Counted from the first letter of the stretch, positions 1-6,395 are shown. The stretch: DNA of 25,538 nucleotides from JAVBKA01 sp031546715 (GCA_031546715.1 JAVBKA010000224.1:1-25538); one strand, 5' to 3'. The notes: generated by a model not told the origin, from the letters alone. Translations and numbers: made by a program.

Positions 1-186
1 AACAGGACTTTTGAATAACTCGACCACGACATTTTCAGAAAAGTACCCGTTTTGCTTTGCCACAATAAATGGGATTGAGTCAACATCTGTCATAATTCCA
101 ACGGTGAGGGTTTGCTTTTTTGTGCTGCAACCAAGCATGGATACTGCTATGAGGGCGGATAACGCTAGGACGAGAAGCCTTTTCAT
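1..186 (-). CDS. Substrate-binding lipoprotein of an ABC transporter (NMT1/SsuA-like), C-terminus outside window
   Basis: Only the first 62 codons are present; the gene runs off the left edge. The protein starts MKRLLVLALSALIAVSMLGC, a lipoprotein signal peptide with lipobox MLGC, so Cys20 should be lipidated and the protein anchored on the outer face of the membrane. The mature start reads LTVGIMTDVDSIPFIVAKQNGYF, shortened here to its key elements: a beta strand, a short loop, then the 'PF-VAK-NGYF' pattern common to NMT1/SsuA-type periplasmic-binding folds. Its ATG overlaps the ubiX stop by ATGA (183-186), so it is translationally coupled to the quinone genes upstream. MqnA/MqnD enzymes of the futalosine pathway share this fold but are cytoplasmic; the signal peptide argues against those. 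The ligand cannot be told from this fragment. Confidence 0.8.
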   Translation of the reverse strand, partial: MKRLLVLALSALIAVSMLGCSTKKQTLTVGIMTDVDSIPFIVAKQNGYFSENVVVELFKSPV

Positions 187-758
187 ACTGTTCCCCATTC
201 TTTTTTTACCTCTGAAGCTATTCCTGAGAAAAACAAAATTCGTTCCGCAGTTTGAGCTGTAATATCATCAATAGTTTCAGGACGATTATAGAAGCTGGGA
301 GATAGGGAAAAAATGTCGCCACCTGCCTTGGAAAGCGTCAGCATATTGGCAAGATGAATCTGGCTGTAAGGCGTTTCCCGTACGCAGGCTATGAGCCGTC
401 TGTGTTCTTTCAGGCACACATCTGCGGCTCTGGTAAGCAGTGTATCCCCGATGCCGTTTGCAATTTTCGCAAGGGCGGTCATGGAACAGGGCGCGATTAT
501 CATTGCCTCGGTCTTAAAAGAACCGCTGGCAATTGGGGCGAAAAAGTCCGAATTACTGTGCACGATGACTTTTGCAGTCAGCTTTTCTAAAAAGCTCCAA
601 AAGGAATAACCCAGCTCGTATTCAAAAACCTTTTCGCCTGTTTCTGTTATAACTATATGGATTTCAAGCTCTGGGTGCATGGCTGACAAATAAGTCAGCA
701 AGGACTTGCTGTATACGCTTCCGCTTGCGCCTGTAATGCCTAGAATAATTCGTCTCAT
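183..758 (-). CDS. ubiX: UbiX-family flavin prenyltransferase
   Basis: 191 residues, the usual family length. UbiX joins a dimethylallyl group to FMN to make prenylated FMN, the cofactor of UbiD decarboxylases. Visible family features are the N-terminal GITGASGS FMN-binding loop (residues 8-15), the central IIAPCSMTALAKIANGIGDTLLTRAADV segment (given by its key elements: APCSM, then GIGD-L-RAADV), and the C-terminal RETP and NMLTLS-AGG regions. The start is set by AGGAG six bases before ATG. It lies third in an operon after ubiD and ubiA and overlaps the following lipoprotein gene by four bases. In an anaerobe with this neighbourhood it probably serves menaquinone synthesis (MqnM-like), which is inference. 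Confidence 0.93.
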   Translation of the reverse strand: MRRIILGITGASGSVYSKSLLTYLSAMHPELEIHIVITETGEKVFEYELGYSFWSFLEKLTAKVIVHSNSDFFAPIASGSFKTEAMIIAPCSMTALAKIANGIGDTLLTRAADVCLKEHRRLIACVRETPYSQIHLANMLTLSKAGGDIFSLSPSFYNRPETIDDITAQTAERILFFSGIASEVKKEWGTV

Positions 759-766
759 ATAAGCTC

Positions 767-1624
767 CTATAAAAAGAAATCTGTTGCAGTGAAGGCAAAG
801 AAAAGTATGCCGACAATTTGATTGATGCTATAGGAAAGGAACTCCATCTTTTTTTTGTTGTCGGGGTTTACTTGAACATGCTCCACCGTCAAAAGTGCGG
901 CGATTACAGCAATACCTATGTAATAAATCACTGAAAGCTCATGGACGAAGTACGGCAGTGCAATCAGAAACAGCACTGAGAAAATATGGCTGACAGTAGA
1001 AATCCGAAGGGCGTTTTTTAGTCCAAACCGCGCCGGAATTGAGTGCAACTTAGCTTCACGGTCAAACTCTATGTCCTGGGTGGCGTAGATAATATCAAAA
1101 CCTGCAATCCAGAAGAAAACAGCCGCCGCCATAACAAAGGGTGTCAGGGAAAACTCAGGTCTAACGGCCAAGTACGCCCCGACAGGTGCGCCACCACAGG
1201 CAAAGCCTAAAATATAGTGACACAGCCATGTAATTCGCTTGCTGTAGGAGTAAAAAACAAATAAAATCACCGCAAAAGGCGCGAGAATAAGACACAAGGT
1301 ATTAATCATATAGGCGGAGAGTAAAAACACCGCAAAGCAAAGGATTACAACGATATACGCCTCCTTGGAGCTGACGGTTCCGGAGGGTAAATGCCTGTCC
1401 TTTGTGCGGGGGTTAGCTTTGTCATATTTACGGTCTGCGATTCGGTTAAAGGCGTTTGCGCCGTTTCTAGCTCCGAGAAGTGCCAGTAAAATCCAGAAAA
1501 AAATGCTCAGCTTAGGTATGCCGCCGGCGGCAAAAAACATTGCTAAAAGTCCGAAGGGTAGGGAAAAAATGCTGTGAGAGAACATGACCATTTTACTGTA
1601 AAGCTTGAGCTTACTTAAAACCAT
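767..1624 (-). CDS. ubiA: UbiA-family polyprenyltransferase (MqnP-like)
   Basis: 285-residue integral membrane protein with about eight or nine hydrophobic segments. UbiA enzymes transfer a polyprenyl chain from its diphosphate to an aromatic acid. The first Asp-rich motif is NRIADRKYD (around residues 60-68), fitting N-x3-D-x3-D, and the second is ATQDIEFD, so both magnesium-diphosphate sites are present. The N-terminus FSHSIFSLPFG is typical of the 4-hydroxybenzoate/MqnP branch. GGAGGG precedes the ATG, and the gene begins inside the last 14 bases of ubiD. With UbiD and UbiX next to it, a role in late menaquinone synthesis (prenylation of 1,4-dihydroxy-6-naphthoate in the futalosine route) is likely but cannot be told from 4-hydroxybenzoate use by sequence alone. 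Confidence 0.92.
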   Translation of the reverse strand: MVLSKLKLYSKMVMFSHSIFSLPFGLLAMFFAAGGIPKLSIFFWILLALLGARNGANAFNRIADRKYDKANPRTKDRHLPSGTVSSKEAYIVVILCFAVFLLSAYMINTLCLILAPFAVILFVFYSYSKRITWLCHYILGFACGGAPVGAYLAVRPEFSLTPFVMAAAVFFWIAGFDIIYATQDIEFDREAKLHSIPARFGLKNALRISTVSHIFSVLFLIALPYFVHELSVIYYIGIAVIAALLTVEHVQVNPDNKKKMEFLSYSINQIVGILFFAFTATDFFL

Positions 1625-3050
1625 ATTCCCTCCATTTTTTTGAGACTAAATCCTTAACCTCTTGGGTCATCTCGATATCGTCGGGCCATTCTCTGTCATA
1701 GCCCTCAGTTTTCCACTTTTTCGTTGCGTCGACACCCATGCGAGTGCCTAGATGGCGCATGTTTGATGAGTGGTCGAGAGCGTCTAGCGGACCGTCAGAC
1801 AGTACGACGTCACGTTTTGCGTCAATGTTGTTAAAAACCTTCCACATAACTGCGGAAACATCATGGGGATTAACGTCCTTGTCAACGACGATTATCATTT
1901 TTGTGTACATCATCTGCCCCATGCCCCAAATGGTGTTCATGACTTTTTTAGCATGTCCCGGAAATTTTTTGTTTATTGATACGATGACGCAATTGTGGAA
2001 AACTCCCTCGAGAGGGAAGTTCATTTCAACAATTTCGGGCGCAAGCATCTTAATCAGAGGCAGGAAGAAGCGTTCCGTCGCCTTTGCCATGTAGCAGTCC
2101 TCCATGGGAGGCTTGCCCACGATGGTCGCCATAAAAACTGGGGATTTTTTGTGGGTCATTTTTGTAATGTGGAAAACAGGGTACATGTCCTTTTCGGAAT
2201 AGTAACCTGTGTGGTCGCCGAAAGGTCCTTCCATGCGCAGCTCATTTGTGTCCACATAACCCTCAAGGACAAACTCGGAATTTGCGGGAATGTATATATC
2301 GTTTGTGATGGACTTAGTTATGCTGACTGGAAATTTTCTTAAGTAACCTGCAAACATGATTTCGTCAATCATTTTTGGTAGGGGAGCTGTGGCGGCGAAA
2401 ATCGTGGCAGGGTCGCAGCCCACGACTACGGAAACGGGCATTTTTCCGCCCAGCTTTTTGTATTTTTCGTATATTTCTCTGCCGTCTTTGTGAAGATGCC
2501 AGTGCATACCTGTGGTTGTCTTGTCATAAACCTGCAAGCGATACATGCCAATGTTTTGAGTGCCTGTTTCAGGGTCTTTTGTAAATATCAAAGGTAAGGT
2601 GAAAAACTTGCCACCGTCATCAGGCCAGCACTTTAATATTGGTAGCTTTGATAAATCAGGTTCGGTAACAACCTCCTGACAAGGGGCGTTTCTTACCTTT
2701 ACGGGGAAAACGGTGAGCATTTGGGCAAGCTTTGGAACTGCCAACGCTTTATCCATAAGGGTTTGATAGTTAGAAAGGTCAATAAGCTCCTCAATGCCCT
2801 TACCAAGCTCTTCAAGCTTGCTGACGCCAAGGGCGAGGGCCATGCGGCTATATGTCCCAAAGGCGTTGATTAAAAGCGGAAACTCCGAGCCCTTTACGTT
2901 CTCAAAGAGCAAGGCTTCTCCATTTTTTTTGACAATTCTGTCTGTTATCTCTGTTTTTTCTAAATCTGCGCTAACAGGAGCGGTAATTCTGCGAAGCTGC
3001 TTTTTCTTTTCAAGTACCTTAATAAAATGCTGAATGTCCTTGTAATGCAT
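1611..3050 (-). CDS. ubiD: UbiD-family prenyl-FMN-dependent decarboxylase (MqnL-like)
   Basis: 479 residues from the chosen start. UbiD enzymes decarboxylate aromatic or alpha,beta-unsaturated acids with prenylated FMN, Mn2+ and K+. Visible hallmarks are GMYRLQVYD, with the conserved active-site Arg, then MHWHLHKDG, and the block EGPFGDHTGYY that carries the acidic active-site pair. Start choice: the frame stays open to a TTG at 3122, but that has no ribosome site, whereas ATG at 3050 gives the normal family N-terminus MHYKDIQHF with GGAAG a few bases upstream. First gene of a ubiD-ubiA-ubiX-lipoprotein operon behind a strong promoter with a leader of about 90 bases. A futalosine-pathway menaquinone role is the best inference; other aromatic acid substrates are possible. 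Confidence 0.92.
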   Translation of the reverse strand: MHYKDIQHFIKVLEKKKQLRRITAPVSADLEKTEITDRIVKKNGEALLFENVKGSEFPLLINAFGTYSRMALALGVSKLEELGKGIEELIDLSNYQTLMDKALAVPKLAQMLTVFPVKVRNAPCQEVVTEPDLSKLPILKCWPDDGGKFFTLPLIFTKDPETGTQNIGMYRLQVYDKTTTGMHWHLHKDGREIYEKYKKLGGKMPVSVVVGCDPATIFAATAPLPKMIDEIMFAGYLRKFPVSITKSITNDIYIPANSEFVLEGYVDTNELRMEGPFGDHTGYYSEKDMYPVFHITKMTHKKSPVFMATIVGKPPMEDCYMAKATERFFLPLIKMLAPEIVEMNFPLEGVFHNCVIVSINKKFPGHAKKVMNTIWGMGQMMYTKMIIVVDKDVNPHDVSAVMWKVFNNIDAKRDVVLSDGPLDALDHSSNMRHLGTRMGVDATKKWKTEGYDREWPDDIEMTQEVKDLVSKKWREYGFK

Positions 3051-3147
3051 ACGCTTCCACTCGTTCCTGTATATAGTAGTGCTGCTGAATACGTTTTGCA
3101 GCCGCAAGTGTTTCTTTAGCAATTGTCTTAGAAATTTGCACTTTGAT

Positions 3148-3176
3148 ATTATATCAAATATTTACCACATTTGCAA
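3148..3176 (-). promoter_or_regulatory. Sigma-A-type promoter for the ubiD operon
   Basis: Read on the minus strand: TTGCAA (3171-3176), a 17-base spacer, then TATAAT (3148-3153), preceded by TG in an extended -10 arrangement (TGATATAAT). The -10 box lies inside a perfect 17-base palindrome (3142-3158, arms TTTGATAT/ATATCAAA). Confidence 0.8.
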
Positions 3177-3210
3177 TTTTTTTCTTAGAGTGGGTTTCTT
3201 ATTTACGTAA

Positions 3211-3519
3211 TTATTTCGATTCAATCACCGATATGCGTTCTCGGCTTCGCCGAAATTGCTCGACAAGCTGTCTGATGACTGCGGCTTCGTCGGGTTCTAT
3301 ACCCTCGATGCTTATATATTTATCAGTGTCAATTCCCAGTAAAAAATCAGTTGTTACCTTAAAAAGGTGGGCAAGCTCCACTAAATACTGGGTAGAAGGT
3401 ACAGAAATACCCATTTCCCAAGCATTTACGCTTGACCTTGATATCCCTAACTTTTTAGCAAGCTCAGTCTGCGTCATAAAGGTCTTTTCCCGCATGGATT
3501 TAATTCTGTCACTTATCAT
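3211..3519 (-). CDS. Xre-family helix-turn-helix regulator
   Basis: 102 residues. The N-terminal half is a lambda-repressor-like HTH: TQTELAKKLGISRSSVNAWE (residues 16-35) fits the helix-turn-helix, and the following VPSTQYLVELAHLFKVTTDFLLG (given by its key end DFLLG) is the standard fourth and fifth helix of the Xre/SinR group. The C-terminal third, rich in Glu and Arg, probably makes a dimer helix. GAGGTGG precedes the ATG. It is divergent from the recombinase unit, and a plausible promoter (TTGATA, 18 bases, TAAGAT; 3542-3571) lies in the shared 196-base gap. It therefore probably represses the recombinase unit, itself, or both, as repressors next to site-specific recombinases commonly do; no operator is proven. 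Confidence 0.88.
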   Translation of the reverse strand: MISDRIKSMREKTFMTQTELAKKLGISRSSVNAWEMGISVPSTQYLVELAHLFKVTTDFLLGIDTDKYISIEGIEPDEAAVIRQLVEQFRRSRERISVIESK

Positions 3520-3541
3520 ATAACCACCTCATAATGATAAT

Positions 3542-3571
3542 ATCTTACCTCGAGAGATGTTGCATTATCAA
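3542..3571 (-). promoter_or_regulatory. Candidate promoter for the Xre regulator
   Basis: Minus strand TTGATA (3566-3571), 18-base spacer, TAAGAT (3542-3547). A CTCGAG palindrome lies in the spacer. Moderate match only. Confidence 0.4.
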
Positions 3572-3607
3572 AAATGAAATAGTAATATCTGTTTTGGTAA
3601 TTAGAAA

Positions 3608-3636
3608 TTGACATTGGGTTTTTGAAGTGATAATCT
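3608..3636 (+). promoter_or_regulatory. Sigma-A-type promoter for the small ORF and serine recombinase
   Basis: TTGACA (3608-3613), a 17-base spacer, TAATCT (3631-3636). It is 80 bases ahead of the GTG of the 45-codon ORF that precedes the recombinase. No sporulation-type (sigma-E/K) promoter was recognised here by eye. Confidence 0.7.
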
Positions 3637-3715
3637 AATGTTAAAGCTACGATGACTTGAAGTTGAGATGTCTATAAATAAGCGGAGCTGTGCATACTAC
3701 TGTTGAGGTGATTTT

Positions 3716-3853
3716 GTGGCTATTTTTGTGAGCAGTTACTCAAAGGACGGTAAAAAACTAGACCCTGCAAAGGTTGTACTGCAAAACGAGACGGTATTCC
3801 GTATACTTCGGGAGGCACAACGGCGGATTAATTCGGATAACGAAGGGCAATAG
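3716..3853 (+). CDS. Small protein of unknown function upstream of recombinase
   Basis: A 45-codon ORF from GTG to TAG. GAGGTG lies five bases before the GTG, a good ribosome site. The product begins MAIFVSSYSKDGKKLDPAKV and ends in a basic, polar helix-prone stretch (RILREAQRRINSDNEGQ). It has no hydrophobic segment and no motif I recognise. Its stop is 14 bases before the recombinase ATG and both follow the same promoter, so they are almost certainly cotranscribed. By position it could be a recombination directionality factor or other small accessory of the serine recombinase, but the sequence itself does not show that. Confidence 0.65.
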   Translation: MAIFVSSYSKDGKKLDPAKVVLQNETVFRILREAQRRINSDNEGQ

Positions 3854-3867
3854 CGAGGGAGGAGCTT

Positions 3868-5226
3868 ATGGTTGCATTATATGTACGTGTTTCAACTGAC
3901 GCACAGGCAGAGGAAGGGTATTCAATAGAGTATCAAAAGGAGCTTTTAGCAAGCTTTTGCAAATCCAAGGAATACGGACAGTTTGAGTACTATGTAGACC
4001 CCGGCTACAGCGGTAGCAGCTTAGACCGCCCTGCAATGCAGAAGCTGATAGAGGATTGCAACAGTCACCGCATAGCAATCGTTGTGGTATACAAGCTTGA
4101 CCGATTGAGCCGCAGCCAAAAGGATACGCTGTACTTAATGGAGGATGTTTTTAACCGCAATGATGTGGGTTTCGTTTCGCTAAAGGAATCCTTTGACACA
4201 ACAACGCCTTACGGCAAGGCGATGATTGGCGTTTTATCAGTATTTTCCCAGCTTGAACGGGAGGTAATAACCGAGCGTATGCGTATGGGGCGGGGCGAGC
4301 GCGCAAAGGAGGGCTTATGGCATGGCGGCGGTATTCCGCCCTACGGATATGACTACAATCAGGAGTTAGGGCAGTTATTGCCTAACGACCGTGCTGAAAC
4401 TGTTAAAAAAGTGTTTGAAATGTATGTTTCAGGCGTGCCTCCTCATAAAATCGTCAGTACCTTGGGGTTTACAAATGAACGGGTTGTGCTGCAAATATTG
4501 CAGGGCAAGGTCAATGCGGGCTGGATTGTTTGGAACAGTGAGCAGTATCAAGGTAGCCATGAACCGATTGTAACGCAGGAGCTTTTCGATGAAGCTGCGC
4601 GAATTATGCACTCAAAACGTCAGCGATGGGATAACACCGGGCATTTGCTGGCAGGAATGATATTCTGCGGGAAATGCGGGGCAAAATATCGCTATCAAAA
4701 ATGGGGCAAGGCAGGCGACAAAGTCTATTGTTACTCCCAGCAACGAAGCAAGGAGTATTTAATCAAGGACAGCAATTGTGACAATGAACGCCATTGGGCG
4801 GAGGATATTGAAGAAGCCGTGCTGTCGGAAATTAGTAAAATAAGCATAGAAAGCGGCAGCCTTAGCAATACTTCTAAGGTAAAAATGGTGGACTTGGTTT
4901 CAACAATAAATACTCGCATTCAAGCAATTGACAAGAAAATTAAAAACCTGATTTCATACATCGCAGACGGAATTGAGGTTGACACAACGAAAGAAGCCAT
5001 ATCAAAACTGTCGGAAGAGAAGCGGCTGCTTGAGACGCAGTTAAGGTCTGAGCTGGTGAAGGGTACTCATACAGGAGCAGTGAAGAAACTCATCAAAACA
5101 GTGCAGGATTCGTGGGAGTACTTGGAGTTCAAAGAAAAACGCCTGATTTTACAGCAATTAATTGAAAAAATCGTAATAGACGGTCAGAATATTAAGCTTA
5201 TTTGGAGAGATTTAGATAATGGTTGA
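3868..5226 (+). CDS. Large serine recombinase (skin/SpoIVCA-like site-specific recombinase)
   Basis: 452 residues, at the short end for this family. The N-terminal resolvase domain (about 1-140) opens with ALYVRVSTD, with nucleophile Ser9; KLDRLSRS and the FSQLERE-ITERM segment carry the remaining catalytic arginines and the long helix. A 'recombinase' DNA-binding domain follows (about 155-255, starting GGGIPPYGYD), then a zinc ribbon with C267, C270, C288 and C304, then a coiled coil (about 340-400) of the kind that controls integration versus excision. GAGGGAGGAG precedes the ATG. It is convergent with the truncated sigG, the same arrangement as spoIVCA and the 5' half of sigK in B. subtilis. 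It should catalyse excision or integration between short att sites; which sites is inference. Confidence 0.93.
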   Translation: MVALYVRVSTDAQAEEGYSIEYQKELLASFCKSKEYGQFEYYVDPGYSGSSLDRPAMQKLIEDCNSHRIAIVVVYKLDRLSRSQKDTLYLMEDVFNRNDVGFVSLKESFDTTTPYGKAMIGVLSVFSQLEREVITERMRMGRGERAKEGLWHGGGIPPYGYDYNQELGQLLPNDRAETVKKVFEMYVSGVPPHKIVSTLGFTNERVVLQILQGKVNAGWIVWNSEQYQGSHEPIVTQELFDEAARIMHSKRQRWDNTGHLLAGMIFCGKCGAKYRYQKWGKAGDKVYCYSQQRSKEYLIKDSNCDNERHWAEDIEEAVLSEISKISIESGSLSNTSKVKMVDLVSTINTRIQAIDKKIKNLISYIADGIEVDTTKEAISKLSEEKRLLETQLRSELVKGTHTGAVKKLIKTVQDSWEYLEFKEKRLILQQLIEKIVIDGQNIKLIWRDLDNG

Positions 5227-5236
5227 TTCGGATTAA

Positions 5237-5361
5237 GAAAACGTATTTGAAAACTATTACGCAAATCTTGATTTCGTCATTGCAAAAGCATGGGAAAGGG
5301 AATATACTAACTAGAAGCGGCTTTAGCTGCAAGTATTGCGCTTCTCGATTATGATAAATGA
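5237..5361 (+). pseudogene. Possible decayed coding scrap
   Basis: No start codon and no full ORF. One frame reads ENVFENYYANLDFVIAKAWE and ends at TAG (5312); after a one-base frameshift another reads LEAALAASIALLDYDK to TGA (5359-5361). Both halves look protein-like, as if a C-terminus had been truncated and frameshifted next to the recombinase gene. A strong promoter match lies over the same bases, so the coding look could be chance. Confidence 0.25.
5280..5308 (+). promoter_or_regulatory. Promoter candidate for the C39-like peptidase gene
   Basis: TTGCAA (5280-5285), a 17-base spacer, TATACT (5303-5308), 81 bases before the ATG. The leader contains a 7-bp inverted repeat AGAAGCG/CGCTTCT (5313-5345) without a following T-run. 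Confidence 0.55.
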
Positions 5362-5389
5362 GAAGTCGCATGTAATTCAGTGAGGTACT

Positions 5390-6019
5390 ATGAAAAAAAC
5401 TTTATCGCGCCCCGAATTGCTGGAAATCGCCCATACCGAAGAGTCTGCCGCAATCGGCGGTTCTCAGGATTGGTACAACGATAAATGGCATCAAATGTCA
5501 GGCTGCGGGCCAACCGCGGCATCAAACCTTATTTGGTATCTGTCAAGGTCTCGGACCGAGCTTAACGGCATATGTACGGTGGGGGATGGCGACCGACTTA
5601 ACTACATGAGCCTCCAGCATGAGATGTTTGGTTATGTCACCCCCGGCAGAGGCGGCGTAAACAGAGTATTTATTTTTACCGAGGGCATATTACGGTATTG
5701 TGAAGCTCATAAGGCTTCGCTTCGCGCTCAGCATCTTGAAGTACCCAGAAAACCGGCGAAACGTCCAAGTGCTGACGAGGTGCGGGATTTTGTAAGGCAA
5801 GGGATTGAAAGTGACTGCCCTGTGGCGTTCCTAAACCTGTCCAATGGGACGCTTAAGAACCTTGACGCATGGCATTGGGTTACAATTGTTGAGTTTGACC
5901 CTGACACAATGCAAACAACCATCAGCGACCAAGGTCTGCTCCTTGAAATAGACTTGGGTGAGTGGCTGAAAACCAGCATTTTGGGCGGCGCATTCAGTTA
6001 CCTGCACGAAGCTGAATAG
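5390..6019 (+). CDS. C39-like papain-fold cysteine peptidase, cytoplasmic, substrate unknown
   Basis: 209 residues with no signal peptide or membrane segment. A papain-type catalytic set is visible: Cys39 in SGCGPTAASN, His162 in AWHWVTIV, and a likely Asp180 in ISDQG. This matches the general C39-like family rather than a bacteriocin-export peptidase, since there is no ABC transporter domain and no membrane part. GAGG lies before the ATG, and the gene has its own promoter candidate. It sits between the recombinase and the broken sigG, so it is probably cargo of the inserted DNA. A double-glycine-type leader processing role, a toxin role and a defence role are all possible; none is shown. Confidence 0.72.
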   Translation: MKKTLSRPELLEIAHTEESAAIGGSQDWYNDKWHQMSGCGPTAASNLIWYLSRSRTELNGICTVGDGDRLNYMSLQHEMFGYVTPGRGGVNRVFIFTEGILRYCEAHKASLRAQHLEVPRKPAKRPSADEVRDFVRQGIESDCPVAFLNLSNGTLKNLDAWHWVTIVEFDPDTMQTTISDQGLLLEIDLGEWLKTSILGGAFSYLHEAE

Positions 6020-6055
6020 TAGGCCTTGACCTTCTTAAAAACGTTGCACAGGCTC

Positions 6056-6090
6056 TTGTTGCGTAAGTTGTTGCTTAAGTTGCGGGAATT
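6056..6090 (+). repeat. 12-base tandem repeat beside the sigG breakpoint
   Basis: TTGTTGCGTAAG (6056-6067) is followed directly by TTGTTGCTTAAG (6068-6079), one mismatch, and a partial third unit TTGCGGG. It lies 17-50 bases from the AATGA junction, on the element side. Confidence 0.7.
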
Positions 6091-6092
6091 TC

Positions 6093-6395
6093 TCAACAAA
6101 ATATAGTCATTGGAACGGCGTATGTTGAAAAACGGACATTTTGGCTTATATCGAAGTTGTCAATAGACTTAATAAGTCCAACGCAACCCACTTGGAAAAG
6201 GTCGTCTACTAATTCTCCTCTGTTAATAAATCGCTGGATAACAGAGAGTACCAGCCTAAGATTTCCGTTGACTAAAGCCTCTCTGGCTTGCGTGTCACCT
6301 TCCTTGCATCTTTTTAGAAGAGAGACTATTTCTGCTTGCGGCAATACCTTTAGCTTCGCAGTATTTACGCCGCATATTTCTACTTTTGTTTGCAT
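6093..6395 (-). pseudogene. sigG: 5' part of sigG (RNA polymerase sporulation sigma-G), truncated after about 100 codons
   Basis: The product starts MQTKVEICGVNTAKLKVLP, the unmistakable sigma-G N-terminus (KVEICGV-T-KL), and continues with ALVNGNLRLVLSVIQRF, DDLFQVGCVGLIKSIDNFD and RFSTYAVPM of sigma region 2. Sigma-G should go on with IIGEIRRYLRD and reach about 255-260 residues; here it reads TIFC and stops. Regions 2.4, 3 and 4 are therefore missing. Start: ATG at 6395 has GGGGGA six bases upstream, better placed than ATG 6401. The homology ends right after AATGA (plus-strand TCATT, 6107-6111). The 3' half is nowhere in the window. The 5' half shows no stop or frameshift, so the break may be recent, or kept open by reversible excision as for sigK and skin. 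Sigma-F was excluded because it lacks the KVEICGV start. Confidence 0.88.

Noticed and set aside
1738..2584. Plus-strand ORFs over ubiD
   Set aside because: Shadows of a well-conserved minus-strand gene; no domain pattern.
3051..3122. N-terminal extension of ubiD to a TTG at 3122
   Set aside because: No ribosome site there, it overlaps the leader right after the promoter, and the family N-terminus begins at ATG 3050.
5313..5345. Terminator after the recombinase gene
   Set aside because: AGAAGCG/CGCTTCT arms have a 19-base loop and no T-run; it lies downstream of a promoter match and is more likely a leader structure or chance.
3130..6110. Complete 3-kb mobile element bounded by the Xre gene and sigG
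   Set aside because: No sigG 3' half, no AATGA-linked sigma sequence and no matching terminal repeat near 3050-3210; the left boundary is unknown.
6093..6395. Assigning the sigma fragment to sigF or sigK
   Set aside because: The KVEICGV-T-KL start and VNGNLRLVLSVIQRF match sigma-G; sigma-F and sigma-K lack that N-terminus.
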